Below are positions 34,101-41,401 of a DNA stretch of 59,748 nucleotides, piece by piece. Positions within the stretch are counted from its first letter, which is position 1, and each line of letters opens with the position of its first letter. The position numbers were made by a program, and so were the translations under genes. Source of the stretch: a bacterium (GTDB taxonomy: Bacteria > Bacteroidota > Bacteroidia > Chitinophagales > Saprospiraceae). Where the stretch lies: positions 1 through 59,748 of the forward strand of contig JANSXW010000020.1 of assembly GCA_024742755.1 (NCBI GenBank). Direction: 5' to 3'. Below the pieces are notes generated by a model, which ran no database searches, was not told the DNA's origin, and worked only from the letters and a program-made list of their open reading frames with translations.

Positions 34101-35538
34101 GTATTTTTGGTACAATGAGTCCGGTGCCCTCCTGGGGGCAGGCAACAGTTACCTGGCGGTAGCTGGAGGGGACTCCCTGAAGCTGCAGGTGCAGGCTCAG
34201 CGGGGAAGCTGTTTCTCTGCCCTGGCATCCGCTGCCTTCGAGGTAGAAACGGTAGATGCTTCCTTTGAAGTGGCAGGGAATGCTCAGGTTGGCGAGAGCT
34301 TATCCTTCCAGGCCAATACCGCCGGTTATGCCAATTATAACTGGGACTTTGGTGATGGAAATACGGCTGTGGGCCAGAGTGTTCAGCACACCTACGCTGC
34401 CTCCGGAGCTTTCGGAGCGTCGCTGGAAGTGGCGACTCAGTCAGGCTGTAGTTCGGTAACGGCTCAGGACCTGGACGTAGAAGCAGAAGAACAACTATTG
34501 TTGCTTTTCGACACGAAGGATGTGCTTTGTGCAGTCAGTACGGCAGGTGCAACGGCTGTGACTGTTCAGGGCGGTATGCCCCCGTACAACTTCACCTGGA
34601 GCAACGGGCAGGCCGGCGCGGCACTCACGGACCTGGAAGCAGGCACCTACAGTGTAACCGTCACCGACGCTATGGGGCTTGCCACTGAAGGCACCGTCGA
34701 GGTAGCCAACCTGGAAGCCAATATCCCGCAGCCAGTGATCATGGCTAATGGCGGGGCAGTCGTTTGTAAAAATGAGCCTGCCTTTTTCTCCGCCACCGTA
34801 CCCGGCTACCCGGATGCCACCATCAGCTGGTATGAAAGCCTGTCTCAGCCCGATCCTGTTGCTCAGGGTGGTGTGTTTGTAAGCCCGGGCTACGCTGCGA
34901 ATGCAGTGTTGTACACGGAAGCAGTCGTGGAAGGCTGCCTTTCTGATATTTTGCAATATACGGTGGAGGTACAAGCCCCGGAGGCGGCATTCACGGTTAC
35001 ACCGGAGGGCACCCTTGAAGAAGGGGACCTGGTACAATTCCTGCCTGCGGCTCCTGCCAACGGGCATACGTATTACTGGCAGTTTGGCGATGGCGGATGG
35101 AGCACCGCTATGGAGCCTTTCTATTTTTACAATCTGCCAGGTATGTTTGATGTGTCCCTGGAAGTAACAGACCCGGATGGGTGTGCCAACAACGAAATGA
35201 TGCCAGACCTGGTGGAAGTATTGCCCTATCAGGGCTTTGGCCCAGGCCTGGACGAACGCTCCAGTCAAATGCAGGGGAGCAGCGAAGTGCGCGGCACCGT
35301 ATTCCCGGTCCCGTTCCGTTCCACCCTCACTGCAGTGCTGACGGCGCAGCATAAAGGGCAGTATGCCATCAGCCTGGCAGATGCCCTCGGCAGGACGTTA
35401 ACAACTGAGCAGCTGGAAATCGGGCCCGAGCCCCGGAGCTGGCAGCTCAATAACCTTGATGCCCTGCCCTCAGGCATGTACTACCTGCGTATACAGGGGC
35501 ATGGCCAGCAAACCATTACTAAAATCGTAAAGCAATAA
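28192..35538 (+). CDS. Giant T9SS-secreted protein with nine SprB + Ig-like + PKD repeat units (2448 residues)
   Basis: A signal peptide (about 1-23, ending LLQAQ) is followed by the W-x-VDPAxY domain (about 32-145) shared with the preceding giant protein. Nine repeat units follow at a spacing of about 720-765 bp. Each has an SprB repeat (for example GGTPPYSYEWSNGST), an Ig-like domain with a Cys pair (ACPGAAIWVAA to DEGCVSD), and a PKD domain (YAWSFGDG to HxY). The units begin near 28650, 29371, 30103, 30868, 31606, 32337, 33058, 33799 and 34516. A T9SS type A sorting domain closes the protein (about 2368-2448, VFPVPFRSTL to SGMYYLRIQG). SprB repeats are known from the gliding adhesin SprB of Flavobacterium; an adhesive or motility role here is inference. 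Confidence 0.9.
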   Translation: MESKIYPVLLALMLCSVSLLQAQDTADRFDESTWSVDPANYPNSMVITAVIDIEGEESVDPNDRVAAFVGNSNGIRGVSSPAYVAALDRYIVSLFVYSVSGAQDDITFQVYDASTDVVLPCTTTELFSTNKTVGSFAQPDTIFTVRIQANFTKDDVLCAADTFGFAQANVTGGLPPYDYLWSTGATTDRIGNIGQGRYYLTITDDNGFAKVDSVDILNLNRAILPPVLAVAPEDTLCAGQDVYLFSFSAETEMPAYEWYDNFGNFIQEGNALYLPEIAFSRELEVFTNVRNCLSDPTEIDVEVLPVPSAAFTLNNNAPSIQDTVIFTPEVNDGQYAYAWNFGDGATSTAPMPSHAYTIAGNYVVSLEMATPDGCINRTEQYLSVGATGIDVLFTQQAPACDDDPSGSITAQAINGAPPYTYAWGNGETTATVSGLLPGSYGLTVTDAQGNEREAVFDLLASGTLQPPTVIANGNGQACAGDDVTVAAFSDRPGAEIRWYGDAAGAQLLYTGSQLTLFGLSSSQQLWAEARIGGCASALTSVSIEVPAIESDFSISTSALPLGESTTFQAAAQQAGYTYTWSFGDGGSASGPGPHDHTYLLSGTFEVTLQVESPEGCVASSSQFVNVWGGAMQLLPVVSNATCTGDDSGAIQLQIQGGQSPYTYAWSNGSAQPVLDGLTPGIYSATVTDANGLGASIQVIVGAEIDGPAPPSVIVNGGNAICAGGDAWATAYSDDEGVTYYWYPTFVGNNPVFVGNTFLLFGIEESDTYYVEARRGGCVSDRTPVNIQVNNPDARFTSTLEVAYPGTPIQFSALNTNLGTVLSWDWGDNTPNGQFPDMQHTYSEPGIYEVMLTVLAVQSGCVARETLRIQIVQAPDGGSGGGSGEAPLLALPLSEPARCQGSPSGTLSAHAIGGTPPYSYEWSNGSTAAYQNGVSSGAYFLTVTDSEGNSTVGSATVGALDELDPPVAVVNGGQPACPGAAIWVAAANQSEGLSYFWYADSLGQEVRYAGASVQAQGSDLLDTLYLQAQDEGCVSDLTPVTIQYESIAANFNVSAPTASVDQEITFAAQTTVPGATYAWSFGDGTDADGALATHSYAQEGLYEVNLEVQAESGCTAAERRFVNVYEAPNGQLSAAFALEYPFCPEDETGAVNTLVFGGQPPYTFEWQDGANGNVRTGLPTGTYEVTVTDVNGATAVATTTLPALIDELPAPEVGQAQAGPVCAEGTAWLAATAQVPGATYHWYDAPVGGTTVFTGSYLELNALNEAQAYFVETRYQGCTSGTRTPVFVEVETADAAFSTSPAVTAAGESITFVAQSGPGNQTYAWSFGDGNGATGFSAMHAYNSPGFFTVMLEATTENGCQATEAQTVQILPGGGLQLAIEAEGPTCPDADDGTLALSVEGGAWPYTIAWADGATTEDRDGLSMGTYEVTVTDGLGNTASAEVELNSPAGALVTPEVTIAGGACPGTVVNLIAGNNPSQADYLWYDAPTGGNLIYAGATFPFGPIADTDTVYVAAKLGNCNSSRLMVEVPASGPDAGFTFSPADILTGDEVTFTPEAINPDYTYEWAFGDGATSANETPVHTYTTENTFLATLTVTDESGCTVSNTQAVPVGFGQALGLLLEAVNTQCSGGTDGAVAAQVFNGAGPYTFEWSNGATGPALQGVGEGTYSVTVTDVEGTTAVAQATVGSNVPPLPAPQAASNNDVICGDGFLLLYAYDNTGAANTFFWYNSASGNDLLGSGPTYSQQGLAGAAQTFFVEAAAGTCRSGTRTPITIASESPNEGFTASANTVTAGNTVSFSPINGDAAYDYLWSFGDGTVSTQMSPVHTYNAPGQYTVSLQAESPSGCSQTVQEPAFIEVIAQGALSVSLEMEQPACAGEATGVVEATLLNGTPPFTYAWSTGSTAPVLEQVPAGQYTVTITDSEGNSAQKSFSLNSLFPTPNIPEINLSASLPLCDGSNVLATAFSGQVVDQYFWYNESGALLGAGNSYLAVAGGDSLKLQVQAQRGSCFSALASAAFEVETVDASFEVAGNAQVGESLSFQANTAGYANYNWDFGDGNTAVGQSVQHTYAASGAFGASLEVATQSGCSSVTAQDLDVEAEEQLLLLFDTKDVLCAVSTAGATAVTVQGGMPPYNFTWSNGQAGAALTDLEAGTYSVTVTDAMGLATEGTVEVANLEANIPQPVIMANGGAVVCKNEPAFFSATVPGYPDATISWYESLSQPDPVAQGGVFVSPGYAANAVLYTEAVVEGCLSDILQYTVEVQAPEAAFTVTPEGTLEEGDLVQFLPAAPANGHTYYWQFGDGGWSTAMEPFYFYNLPGMFDVSLEVTDPDGCANNEMMPDLVEVLPYQGFGPGLDERSSQMQGSSEVRGTVFPVPFRSTLTAVLTAQHKGQYAISLADALGRTLTTEQLEIGPEPRSWQLNNLDALPSGMYYLRIQGHGQQTITKIVKQ

Positions 35539-35541
35539 ATC

Positions 35542-36231
35542 ATGCCCGGAAACTTTAAAACTATAATAGCGATTACCTGCTGTTCGGCAGCTCTTATTTT
35601 TGTTGGATGCAAAAAAGACAACAATGGCGACGGACAGCCGCCCATCCTGCTGGTGAACGGCACCGATGTGTACGAGGACACCCTAAAGGTCAGCGCCGGG
35701 CAGTTGATGGAATTGCCCTACAGCATCGAGGATGACCAAAGCAGCCACACCCTCAGTATGTCCAAACTCAACGGCGCATTGGTCAGGTCCGGGGACTTCA
35801 TACTCAATAATGCCCGTATTGAAGAAGCCCCAAAGACGGGCACCTTAACTTTGCAAGCCCTGGAGGAGGGGACCCATTCCTTCGTCCTGTCGGCAGAAGA
35901 TCCGTTTGGGGCCTCCGGGACCGCACTGGTGGAAATTCTGGCCATTGGCAATTACAAGCCGGTAGCTGCCCTGGTTGCGGAACAGGTGGACGAGGTCGCA
36001 CCTTACCACATGCGCTTTGATGCCAAACAAAGCTTTGACCAGGATGGAAACTGGGGTGGCGAGATCATGGCATACGAGTTTACCCTGGAAGGCATCTACA
36101 CCGTTGAAACCGAACGGTCTGAGCTGGATTACATCTACCCTGGACCGGGCACCTATGCCGTCCGGGTGCGCGTGAAGGATAATGACGGGGCATGGTCGGA
36201 GCCGGTGCGGCAGCAGTTTACGGTAGAGTAA
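35542..36231 (+). CDS. PKD-domain lipoprotein
   Basis: 229 residues. A lipoprotein signal peptide ends in FVGC (Cys at about 23), followed by KKDNNGDG, a charged tether typical of Bacteroidota surface lipoproteins. Residues about 32-135 form a beta-rich domain, and about 137-229 form a PKD-like domain (KPVAALVAEQ, FDAKQSFDQDG, YIYPGPGTYAVRVRVKDNDG). It starts 3 bp after the stop of the second giant gene and is almost certainly translated from the same mRNA. It may anchor or organise the giant proteins at the outer membrane; this is inferred from context only. Confidence 0.8.
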   Translation: MPGNFKTIIAITCCSAALIFVGCKKDNNGDGQPPILLVNGTDVYEDTLKVSAGQLMELPYSIEDDQSSHTLSMSKLNGALVRSGDFILNNARIEEAPKTGTLTLQALEEGTHSFVLSAEDPFGASGTALVEILAIGNYKPVAALVAEQVDEVAPYHMRFDAKQSFDQDGNWGGEIMAYEFTLEGIYTVETERSELDYIYPGPGTYAVRVRVKDNDGAWSEPVRQQFTVE

Positions 36232-36288
36232 ACTACAGTTGCCGGGCGATTACGAACCTATTGGATAAATCCTCCTCCTATACAGTAG

Positions 36289-36310
36289 AATTAAGCCAAG
36301 TTGCTTAATT
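36289..36310 (+). terminator. Possible terminator after the surface-protein gene run
   Basis: AATTAAGC (36289-36296) and GCTTAATT (36303-36310) form an 8-bp stem with a 6-nt loop, followed by TTCG. The stem is AT-rich and the T tract is short, so the call is weak. Confidence 0.35.
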
Positions 36311-36344
36311 TTCGTCAATCATAACAAAAACGGAAGACAAAACC

Positions 36345-37274
36345 ATGATGGACAGAAGAGGATTCATACAGAAGGCCGGGCTTGCCGCTGGCGCTATGGC
36401 TGTAGGCACTCATAGTTATGCAGAAACGGCCCGGCAGGAGAATCAACCATTCAACCTCAAATATGCCCCTCACCTGGGGATGTTCGCCGAGACAGCTGGA
36501 AAAGACCCGGTGGCGCAACTGCACTTTATGGCTGATCAGGGCTTCACCGCCTTCGAGGACAACGGCATGAAGAATAAGCCGGTGGAACTTCAAAAAGCTA
36601 TGGCAAAGGCAATGGAAAGCCGGGGCATGGAAATGGGCGTTTTTGTAGCCCACAGTATTGCCTGGAGTGATGCCAACCTGGCTGGTGGGGACGAGGAAAA
36701 ACGGCAGGCTTTTCTCAAAGAGATCGGGGAAAGCGTGGAAGTGGCCAAACGGGTCAACGCTACCTGGATGACGGTAGTGCCTGGCCTGGTCGATATGCGG
36801 CAGGACATGGGCTACCAAACCGCCAACGTGATTGAAAGCTTAAAGCAAGCCTCTGCAATTTTAGAGCCCCACGGTCTGGTGATGGTGCTGGAGCCACTCA
36901 ATTTCTACAACCATCCGGGGCTATTCCTGAGCAAGGCAGCCCAGGCTTTCCAAATCTGTAAGGCGGTAGACAGCCCGGCCTGCAAAATCCTGTTCGATAT
37001 TTATCATCAGCAGATTCAGGAGGGCAACCTTTTGCCGAATATCGAAAAGTGCTGGGACGAGATCGCTTATTTCCAGATTGGCGATAATCCCGGGCGCAAG
37101 GAGCCAACCACGGGGGAAATCAACTACAAGAATATTTTTCAATACATCCACAACCGCGGTTTCGAAGGCATCCTGGGCATGGAGCATGGCAATTCCAAGC
37201 CGGGCAAGGAGGGCGAGCAGGCTGTCATTGACGCCTACCGCTCCGTTGATGTGGTGTTAGAGAAGGAAGATTAA
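36345..37274 (+). CDS. Tat-exported TIM-barrel isomerase of the hydroxypyruvate isomerase family
   Basis: 309 residues (or 308 from a second ATG at 36348). The N-terminus MMDRRGFIQKAGLAAGAMA has the twin-arginine and hydrophobic core of a Tat signal, cut near SYAETA, so the enzyme works in the periplasm. The rest is an AP-endonuclease-2-like TIM barrel. Likely metal ligands are the Glu in MVLEPLNFYNHPG, Asp and His in LFDIYHQQIQEG, and the Glu in LGMEHGNS. QIGDNPGRKEPTTGEINY is characteristic of hydroxypyruvate isomerase-type members. True substrates of exported homologues are mostly unknown; a sugar or 2-keto-acid isomerase is most likely. murQ follows 55 bp downstream. Confidence 0.82.
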   Translation: MMDRRGFIQKAGLAAGAMAVGTHSYAETARQENQPFNLKYAPHLGMFAETAGKDPVAQLHFMADQGFTAFEDNGMKNKPVELQKAMAKAMESRGMEMGVFVAHSIAWSDANLAGGDEEKRQAFLKEIGESVEVAKRVNATWMTVVPGLVDMRQDMGYQTANVIESLKQASAILEPHGLVMVLEPLNFYNHPGLFLSKAAQAFQICKAVDSPACKILFDIYHQQIQEGNLLPNIEKCWDEIAYFQIGDNPGRKEPTTGEINYKNIFQYIHNRGFEGILGMEHGNSKPGKEGEQAVIDAYRSVDVVLEKED

Positions 37275-37329
37275 TCCGCAGAGAATGCAATGGTTTTTCT
37301 AACTTTAGCGCAAATTATCAAGCATCCGC

Positions 37330-38136
37330 ATGCGAAAAGTAACCGAAGAACCTTCCCTTTACCGGCACCTGGAAAAGATGCCGGTAAAGGAAATCCTCAC
37401 CCACATCAATGAAGAGGACGCCAAAGTCCACCTCGCCGTACAGGAAGTCATCCCGAGGCTTACCGAACTGGTCGAAGCCATCCTGCAGCGCATGAAGCAG
37501 GGCGGCCGTTTATTCTATATCGGCGCAGGCACCAGCGGCCGGCTGGGGATTTTGGATGCCTCTGAATGCCCGCCAACTTATGGTGTGCCGCCCGATTGGG
37601 TCATTGGGCTGATTGCAGGGGGAGACCATGCCATCCGCAATGCCGTCGAATTTGCTGAGGACAGCGAAACCCAGGCCTGGAAAGACCTGCAGGAGTACTT
37701 CGTTAATGACCAGGATACCGTGATTGGGATTGCTGCTTCGGGTACCACCCCTTACGTGGTGCATGGGCTTAAAGAATGCCAAAACCACGGCATTCTTACC
37801 GGCTGTATTACCTGCAATCCGGACGCGCCGGTCAGCGCTTATGCCGATTATCCGCTGGAAGTGGTTGTCGGGCCTGAATTTGTCACCGGAAGTACCCGCA
37901 TGAAAGCCGGGACTGCACAAAAGCTCGTCCTCAATATGATCTCCACTACCGTTATGATTGGTCTGGGACGTGTAGAGGACAACAAAATGGTAGACATGCA
38001 ACTGAGCAACCAAAAGCTGGTGGACCGGGGCACCAAGATTATCAAAAATACCGTAGGCGGCACTTACGATGACGCTAAAGCTCTCTTGCTGGAGCACGGC
38101 AGTGTGCGCAAAGCCATCGAAGCAGCCCGGCAATAA
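37330..38136 (+). CDS. murQ: N-acetylmuramic acid 6-phosphate etherase
   Basis: Lyase that removes the D-lactyl ether from MurNAc-6-phosphate to give GlcNAc-6-phosphate in peptidoglycan recycling. The SIS fold shows RLFYIGAGTSGRLGILDASE (substrate loop with the catalytic Glu), ECPPTYG, VIGIAASGTTPYV and the family signature GPEFVTGSTRMKAGTAQKL. At 268 residues it is somewhat shorter than the E. coli enzyme (298), with both the N-terminal helix and the C-terminal UBA-like tail trimmed. A possible -7 element (TAACTTTA) lies at 37300-37307. It is cytoplasmic. Confidence 0.93.
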   Translation: MRKVTEEPSLYRHLEKMPVKEILTHINEEDAKVHLAVQEVIPRLTELVEAILQRMKQGGRLFYIGAGTSGRLGILDASECPPTYGVPPDWVIGLIAGGDHAIRNAVEFAEDSETQAWKDLQEYFVNDQDTVIGIAASGTTPYVVHGLKECQNHGILTGCITCNPDAPVSAYADYPLEVVVGPEFVTGSTRMKAGTAQKLVLNMISTTVMIGLGRVEDNKMVDMQLSNQKLVDRGTKIIKNTVGGTYDDAKALLLEHGSVRKAIEAARQ

Positions 38137-38218
38137 TCAGTTTTTGATCTGATAATTATCATTTTCGGAGTGAAAGTAATCGTGGACTTTAGTAGCTGTA
38201 CACCAAAATGGTACTGCT

Positions 38219-38698
38219 ATGACCTATTCCAAACCGCAGCTCTTCTTCTTAACTGCGCTCCGTTTGTTTGCCGGCTGGCACTTCCTGTTTGAGGGATTCA
38301 TCAAGTTTTTGACGCCCGGCTGGACAGCTCAGGGGTACCTGCTTAGTGCGCAAGGCCCTTTTGCACCATTTTTTCAATGGCTGGGCAGCGATGCCCTGAT
38401 CGGTATTTCGGATACCCTTACGGCTGTGGCCCTATCCGCAGTAGGGCTGACGCTTATACTCGGAATATGGGAAAAAGCAGGGGCTTTCATCGGTATCGCG
38501 ATGCTGGCCTTTTTCTACCTGGCGCACCCTTCCTGGCCGGGCATACCTGCTGCTGGCCCATCAGAAGGCAATTACTTTATTGTCAACAAGAACCTTGTAG
38601 AGCTGGCTGCACTCGGTGTCCTGGCCTGGTTCCCCACGGGGCATCTGCTGGGGCTGGGCGTATTTTTTAATCCGCAAAATCAGGTACAACATGGATAA
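38219..38698 (+). CDS. DoxX-family membrane protein
   Basis: 159 residues with about four hydrophobic segments (FFLTALRLFAGWHFLFEGF, ALIGISDTLTAVALSAVGLT, AFIGIAMLAFFYLAHP and LAALGVLAWFPTGHLLGLG). The opening ALRLFAGWHFLFEGFIKF matches the DoxX/quinol-oxidase-subunit-like family. Its last 8 bp overlap the start of the Gfo/Idh/MocA gene, so the two are coupled. In Bacteroidota, DoxX proteins often sit beside exported sugar dehydrogenases, and a role in passing electrons from such enzymes to quinones has been proposed; here that is inference. Confidence 0.8.
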   Translation: MTYSKPQLFFLTALRLFAGWHFLFEGFIKFLTPGWTAQGYLLSAQGPFAPFFQWLGSDALIGISDTLTAVALSAVGLTLILGIWEKAGAFIGIAMLAFFYLAHPSWPGIPAAGPSEGNYFIVNKNLVELAALGVLAWFPTGHLLGLGVFFNPQNQVQHG

Positions 38699-40304
38699 GC
38701 ATCATGCAGCGCAAGGGGCTTCAAAGGGGCGCCGGAAAGCCCTCAAGGGGTTGATCGGATTGCCATTTATAGGCGGCATTGCTGCCGGCGCTTATGCGGA
38801 AGTACGGAAAAAACAGCAGGAAAAAGATCAAATCCTCCGGGAGCTCAATATCGAAGCAGAGCGCCCGGATATCGCTTCCGACATGTCCGGCGACCCTGTC
38901 CGGATAGGTATTGTGGGCAACGGCGGGCGCGGGCAGCACCTGGTCCGGGTGCTGGGGTTTGCTACCCCGGCCTGGGTGCAGGCGATGCAGGAACAGGGCA
39001 ACACCGGCGCTTTGGAAGCTTACCAGAGCCAGGAAAACCTTAATGTCAAACTGACTGGCGTATGTGATGTCTTCGAGGTCAATGCTGAGCTGGCGCAGTC
39101 TGCTTCACCGGACTGTAAGCGCTACCGCCACTATGAAGAACTGGTCAACAGCCCGGATATTGATGCCGTCGTCATCGCTACCCCCGATCACTGGCATGCG
39201 CCGGTAGCCATTGCTGCCTTGCAGGCCGGGAAGCATGTGTATGTGGAAAAACCCATGACGCACAAAATCGCCGAAACCTACGCCCTCCGTGAAGCGGCCC
39301 GAAGTTCAAAGGCCGTCTTTCAGGTGGGGCACCAACACCGGCAGACTCAGAGTTTTATCACGGCTCAGGATATCATCCGGAAGCGGATACTGGGGCATGT
39401 CTCGCTGGTGCAGGCCAATACCAACCGCAACAGCGATAATGGGGCCTGGCAGTACCACATTCACGAAAAAGCCAGCCCGCAGACCATCGACTGGGACCTC
39501 TTTCTGGGCAATGCGCCCCGGATCCCATTCAATAAAGAGCATTTTTTCCGCTGGCGCAAATGGTGGGCCTATGGCTCTGGCTTGTCCGGTGACCTGATGA
39601 CCCACGATTACGACCGGGTCAACTGTATCCTGGATATGGGGATGCCCCGCTTCGTCACGGCATCCGGCGGCATTTATACCCACCGGGATGGGCGGGACGT
39701 ACCGGACGTCTTTCAGGCGGTCATGGAGTATCCTGATTTTACCACAGGCTCCAGCCGGGAAGCCGGGCTGGAAAAAGGAATGACCTTTGTTTATAGCGCT
39801 ACCCTTGGCAATCAGCATTGGCGGGAGACCCTGCTCATGGGGCACGACGGCACGCTTGAACTGGGCAACCAACTCCGGGTGCATGCCGATCCCAACTCCA
39901 CCCGATACCAGCATCTGATTGAAAGCGGCGTCATGGACCCCAGTGTGCCGATTTATGCCTATGATCCGGCATCCGGCAATGCAGATGGGGTGACCTCCGC
40001 AACTTCCAAATACTTTGCGCAAAAAGGGCTCCTCTGGACTTACCGGGGTGGCAAGCGGGTGGATTCAGCTATGCTGCACCTTCGGGAGTGGCTGGGCGCC
40101 ATCCGCAACGGGACACCGGTAAGCTGTGGTATTGACGAAGGTTTTGAGGAAGCGATGTCCGCTCATATGGCAGGATTATCGTGGAAACTCGGGCGCAGGA
40201 TGGAATGGGATGCGGCAACGGAGCAAATGATAGCCCAACCCGGTGAGGACCTTGATGCCGTACTGTTATCTCCGGGCCGTGCTATAGCCGGTATGATGGG
40301 ATAA
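38691..40304 (+). CDS. Gfo/Idh/MocA-family oxidoreductase with Tat-like signal
   Basis: 537 residues from the ATG at 38691; earlier in-frame starts lie inside the DoxX gene. The N-terminus GRRKALKGLIGLPFIGGIAA resembles a Tat signal, so export is likely. The Rossmann part begins at about 68 with VRIGIVGNGGRGQHL, followed by DAVVIATPDHWHAPVAIAAL and HVYVEKPMTH, where EKP holds the family's conserved Lys. The C-terminal part is the substrate domain (GDLMTHDYDRVNCILDMGMP with a likely catalytic His). Family members oxidise or rearrange sugars and cyclitols with NAD(P), here probably tightly bound as in glucose-fructose oxidoreductase. A hairpin follows at 40307-40356. Confidence 0.87.
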   Translation: MDKHHAAQGASKGRRKALKGLIGLPFIGGIAAGAYAEVRKKQQEKDQILRELNIEAERPDIASDMSGDPVRIGIVGNGGRGQHLVRVLGFATPAWVQAMQEQGNTGALEAYQSQENLNVKLTGVCDVFEVNAELAQSASPDCKRYRHYEELVNSPDIDAVVIATPDHWHAPVAIAALQAGKHVYVEKPMTHKIAETYALREAARSSKAVFQVGHQHRQTQSFITAQDIIRKRILGHVSLVQANTNRNSDNGAWQYHIHEKASPQTIDWDLFLGNAPRIPFNKEHFFRWRKWWAYGSGLSGDLMTHDYDRVNCILDMGMPRFVTASGGIYTHRDGRDVPDVFQAVMEYPDFTTGSSREAGLEKGMTFVYSATLGNQHWRETLLMGHDGTLELGNQLRVHADPNSTRYQHLIESGVMDPSVPIYAYDPASGNADGVTSATSKYFAQKGLLWTYRGGKRVDSAMLHLREWLGAIRNGTPVSCGIDEGFEEAMSAHMAGLSWKLGRRMEWDAATEQMIAQPGEDLDAVLLSPGRAIAGMMG

Positions 40305-40306
40305 AA

Positions 40307-40356
40307 GGAGCCTCTGCCGGTTTCTCCCCTGGTTTTGGGGTAAGGGCAGAGGCTCC
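40307..40356. terminator. Hairpin terminator between convergent genes
   Basis: GGAGCCTCTGCC (40307-40318) and GGCAGAGGCTCC (40345-40356) form a perfect 12-bp stem. The short T tract is on the minus-strand side (AAAA at 40303-40306 on the plus strand), but the hairpin sits immediately after the plus-strand gene. It probably serves both directions. Confidence 0.7.
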
Positions 40357-40446
40357 CTGAGCGTTACAGTCGTTTAAAATAAAGCAGGTAGAACCCGAAA
40401 TGAATTGGTCCTCACGGATGGCGCATTCTTCCCCGTGAAGCGGCAT

Positions 40447-41340
40447 TTACCGGGTGGCCCGCTTCTTCCAGTAACGCAGCAGCCCGGCTACGCTCATCCA
40501 GGAAGGGTTGGCATTTTCGTAGATTTCCAGCATAGGTTCTGAAACGCCTTTTTCGGTAAGCCGCCCCTGTACCCATGCCATAAATTCCGGTGTGATTGAT
40601 TTGGGGTCACTGCCTGCCTCAAAGTGTGGTTTCATCCATTCAGCCCAGGCCAGAAGCTCTTGTTCCAGCTCATCAAGATGGACCGGGATATTAGCCCCTG
40701 CAATCCGCCCGTAGTGGGTCAGGTAAATCTCTTGAAGGGGCAGTTGCCGGATGAGGTTGAGAGAAACCTGCCAGTCTTCTACATTGATATCCGGTGGCGG
40801 ACAGGGCGGAACGACCGGAGCTTCGCCAATTTTCACCCCGGCAACATCGCCGGCAATCAATGCGCTGCCAACCTGCCACGCAATGTGGTGCACCGCGTGC
40901 CCGGGGGTGTGCAAGGCAGTTATTTCGGTATCTCCGATTTGGATGGTATCCTCATGCTCCACGGTCTTTAGCTGTGCTGCCGGTATGCCCTTCATCGTGC
41001 TCCAGAGCCGATCCATGTCGTCCCCGTAGATGCGGGTAGCGGAGGCCACGAGCTTGGAAGGGTCATGCATGTGCGCCTGCCCAAAGGGGTGCAGGTAAAT
41101 GACCGCGCCTGCTTCTGCCATCGCCCAGGCAGCGCCGGCATGGTCCAGGTGGATGTGCGTGATGAAAACATGACCAATGTCCTCCGGCTGATAGCCGTGT
41201 GCTGCCAGCCCGGCTTTCAGGTGGTCAAAAGTGGAGTAGGGACCCGTCTCAAAAAGGATGGGCCCGGCTGAGGTCTCTGCCAGAAATGCAGCAATAGTGT
41301 CGCTTTTGTCCAGAAAATGAAGATCCAGAACTTTAATCAT
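40447..41340 (-). CDS. MBL-fold metallo-hydrolase
   Basis: 297 residues of the metallo-beta-lactamase superfamily. The zinc motif is THIHLDHAGAAW (about 58-69). The third metal histidine is in ALHTPGHAVHHIA, the bridging Asp in ALIAGDVAG, and a last His in YLTHYGRI. No signal peptide is visible, so it is cytoplasmic. The C-terminal 80 residues are helical and contain a lysine- and glutamate-rich region. The superfamily covers glyoxalase II, lactonases and many other hydrolases; this one cannot be assigned a substrate from sequence alone. fmt lies upstream on the same strand, 61 bp away. Confidence 0.85.
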   Translation of the reverse strand: MIKVLDLHFLDKSDTIAAFLAETSAGPILFETGPYSTFDHLKAGLAAHGYQPEDIGHVFITHIHLDHAGAAWAMAEAGAVIYLHPFGQAHMHDPSKLVASATRIYGDDMDRLWSTMKGIPAAQLKTVEHEDTIQIGDTEITALHTPGHAVHHIAWQVGSALIAGDVAGVKIGEAPVVPPCPPPDINVEDWQVSLNLIRQLPLQEIYLTHYGRIAGANIPVHLDELEQELLAWAEWMKPHFEAGSDPKSITPEFMAWVQGRLTEKGVSEPMLEIYENANPSWMSVAGLLRYWKKRATR

Positions 41341-41401
41341 TTTATTTTTGCTTTTACTCAGTTATAATTTTCTTAACTTTTCAAAATTAATAATCTAAAA
41401 A

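Noticed and set aside
28650..35240. A CRISPR array or simple DNA tandem repeat
   Set aside because: The repetition is at protein level with a period of about 730 bp and low apparent DNA identity.
34495..35352. A 285-codon minus-strand open frame opposite the PKD-repeat protein
   Set aside because: It is a shadow of repeat-biased codons; the plus strand carries clear PKD and sorting domains.
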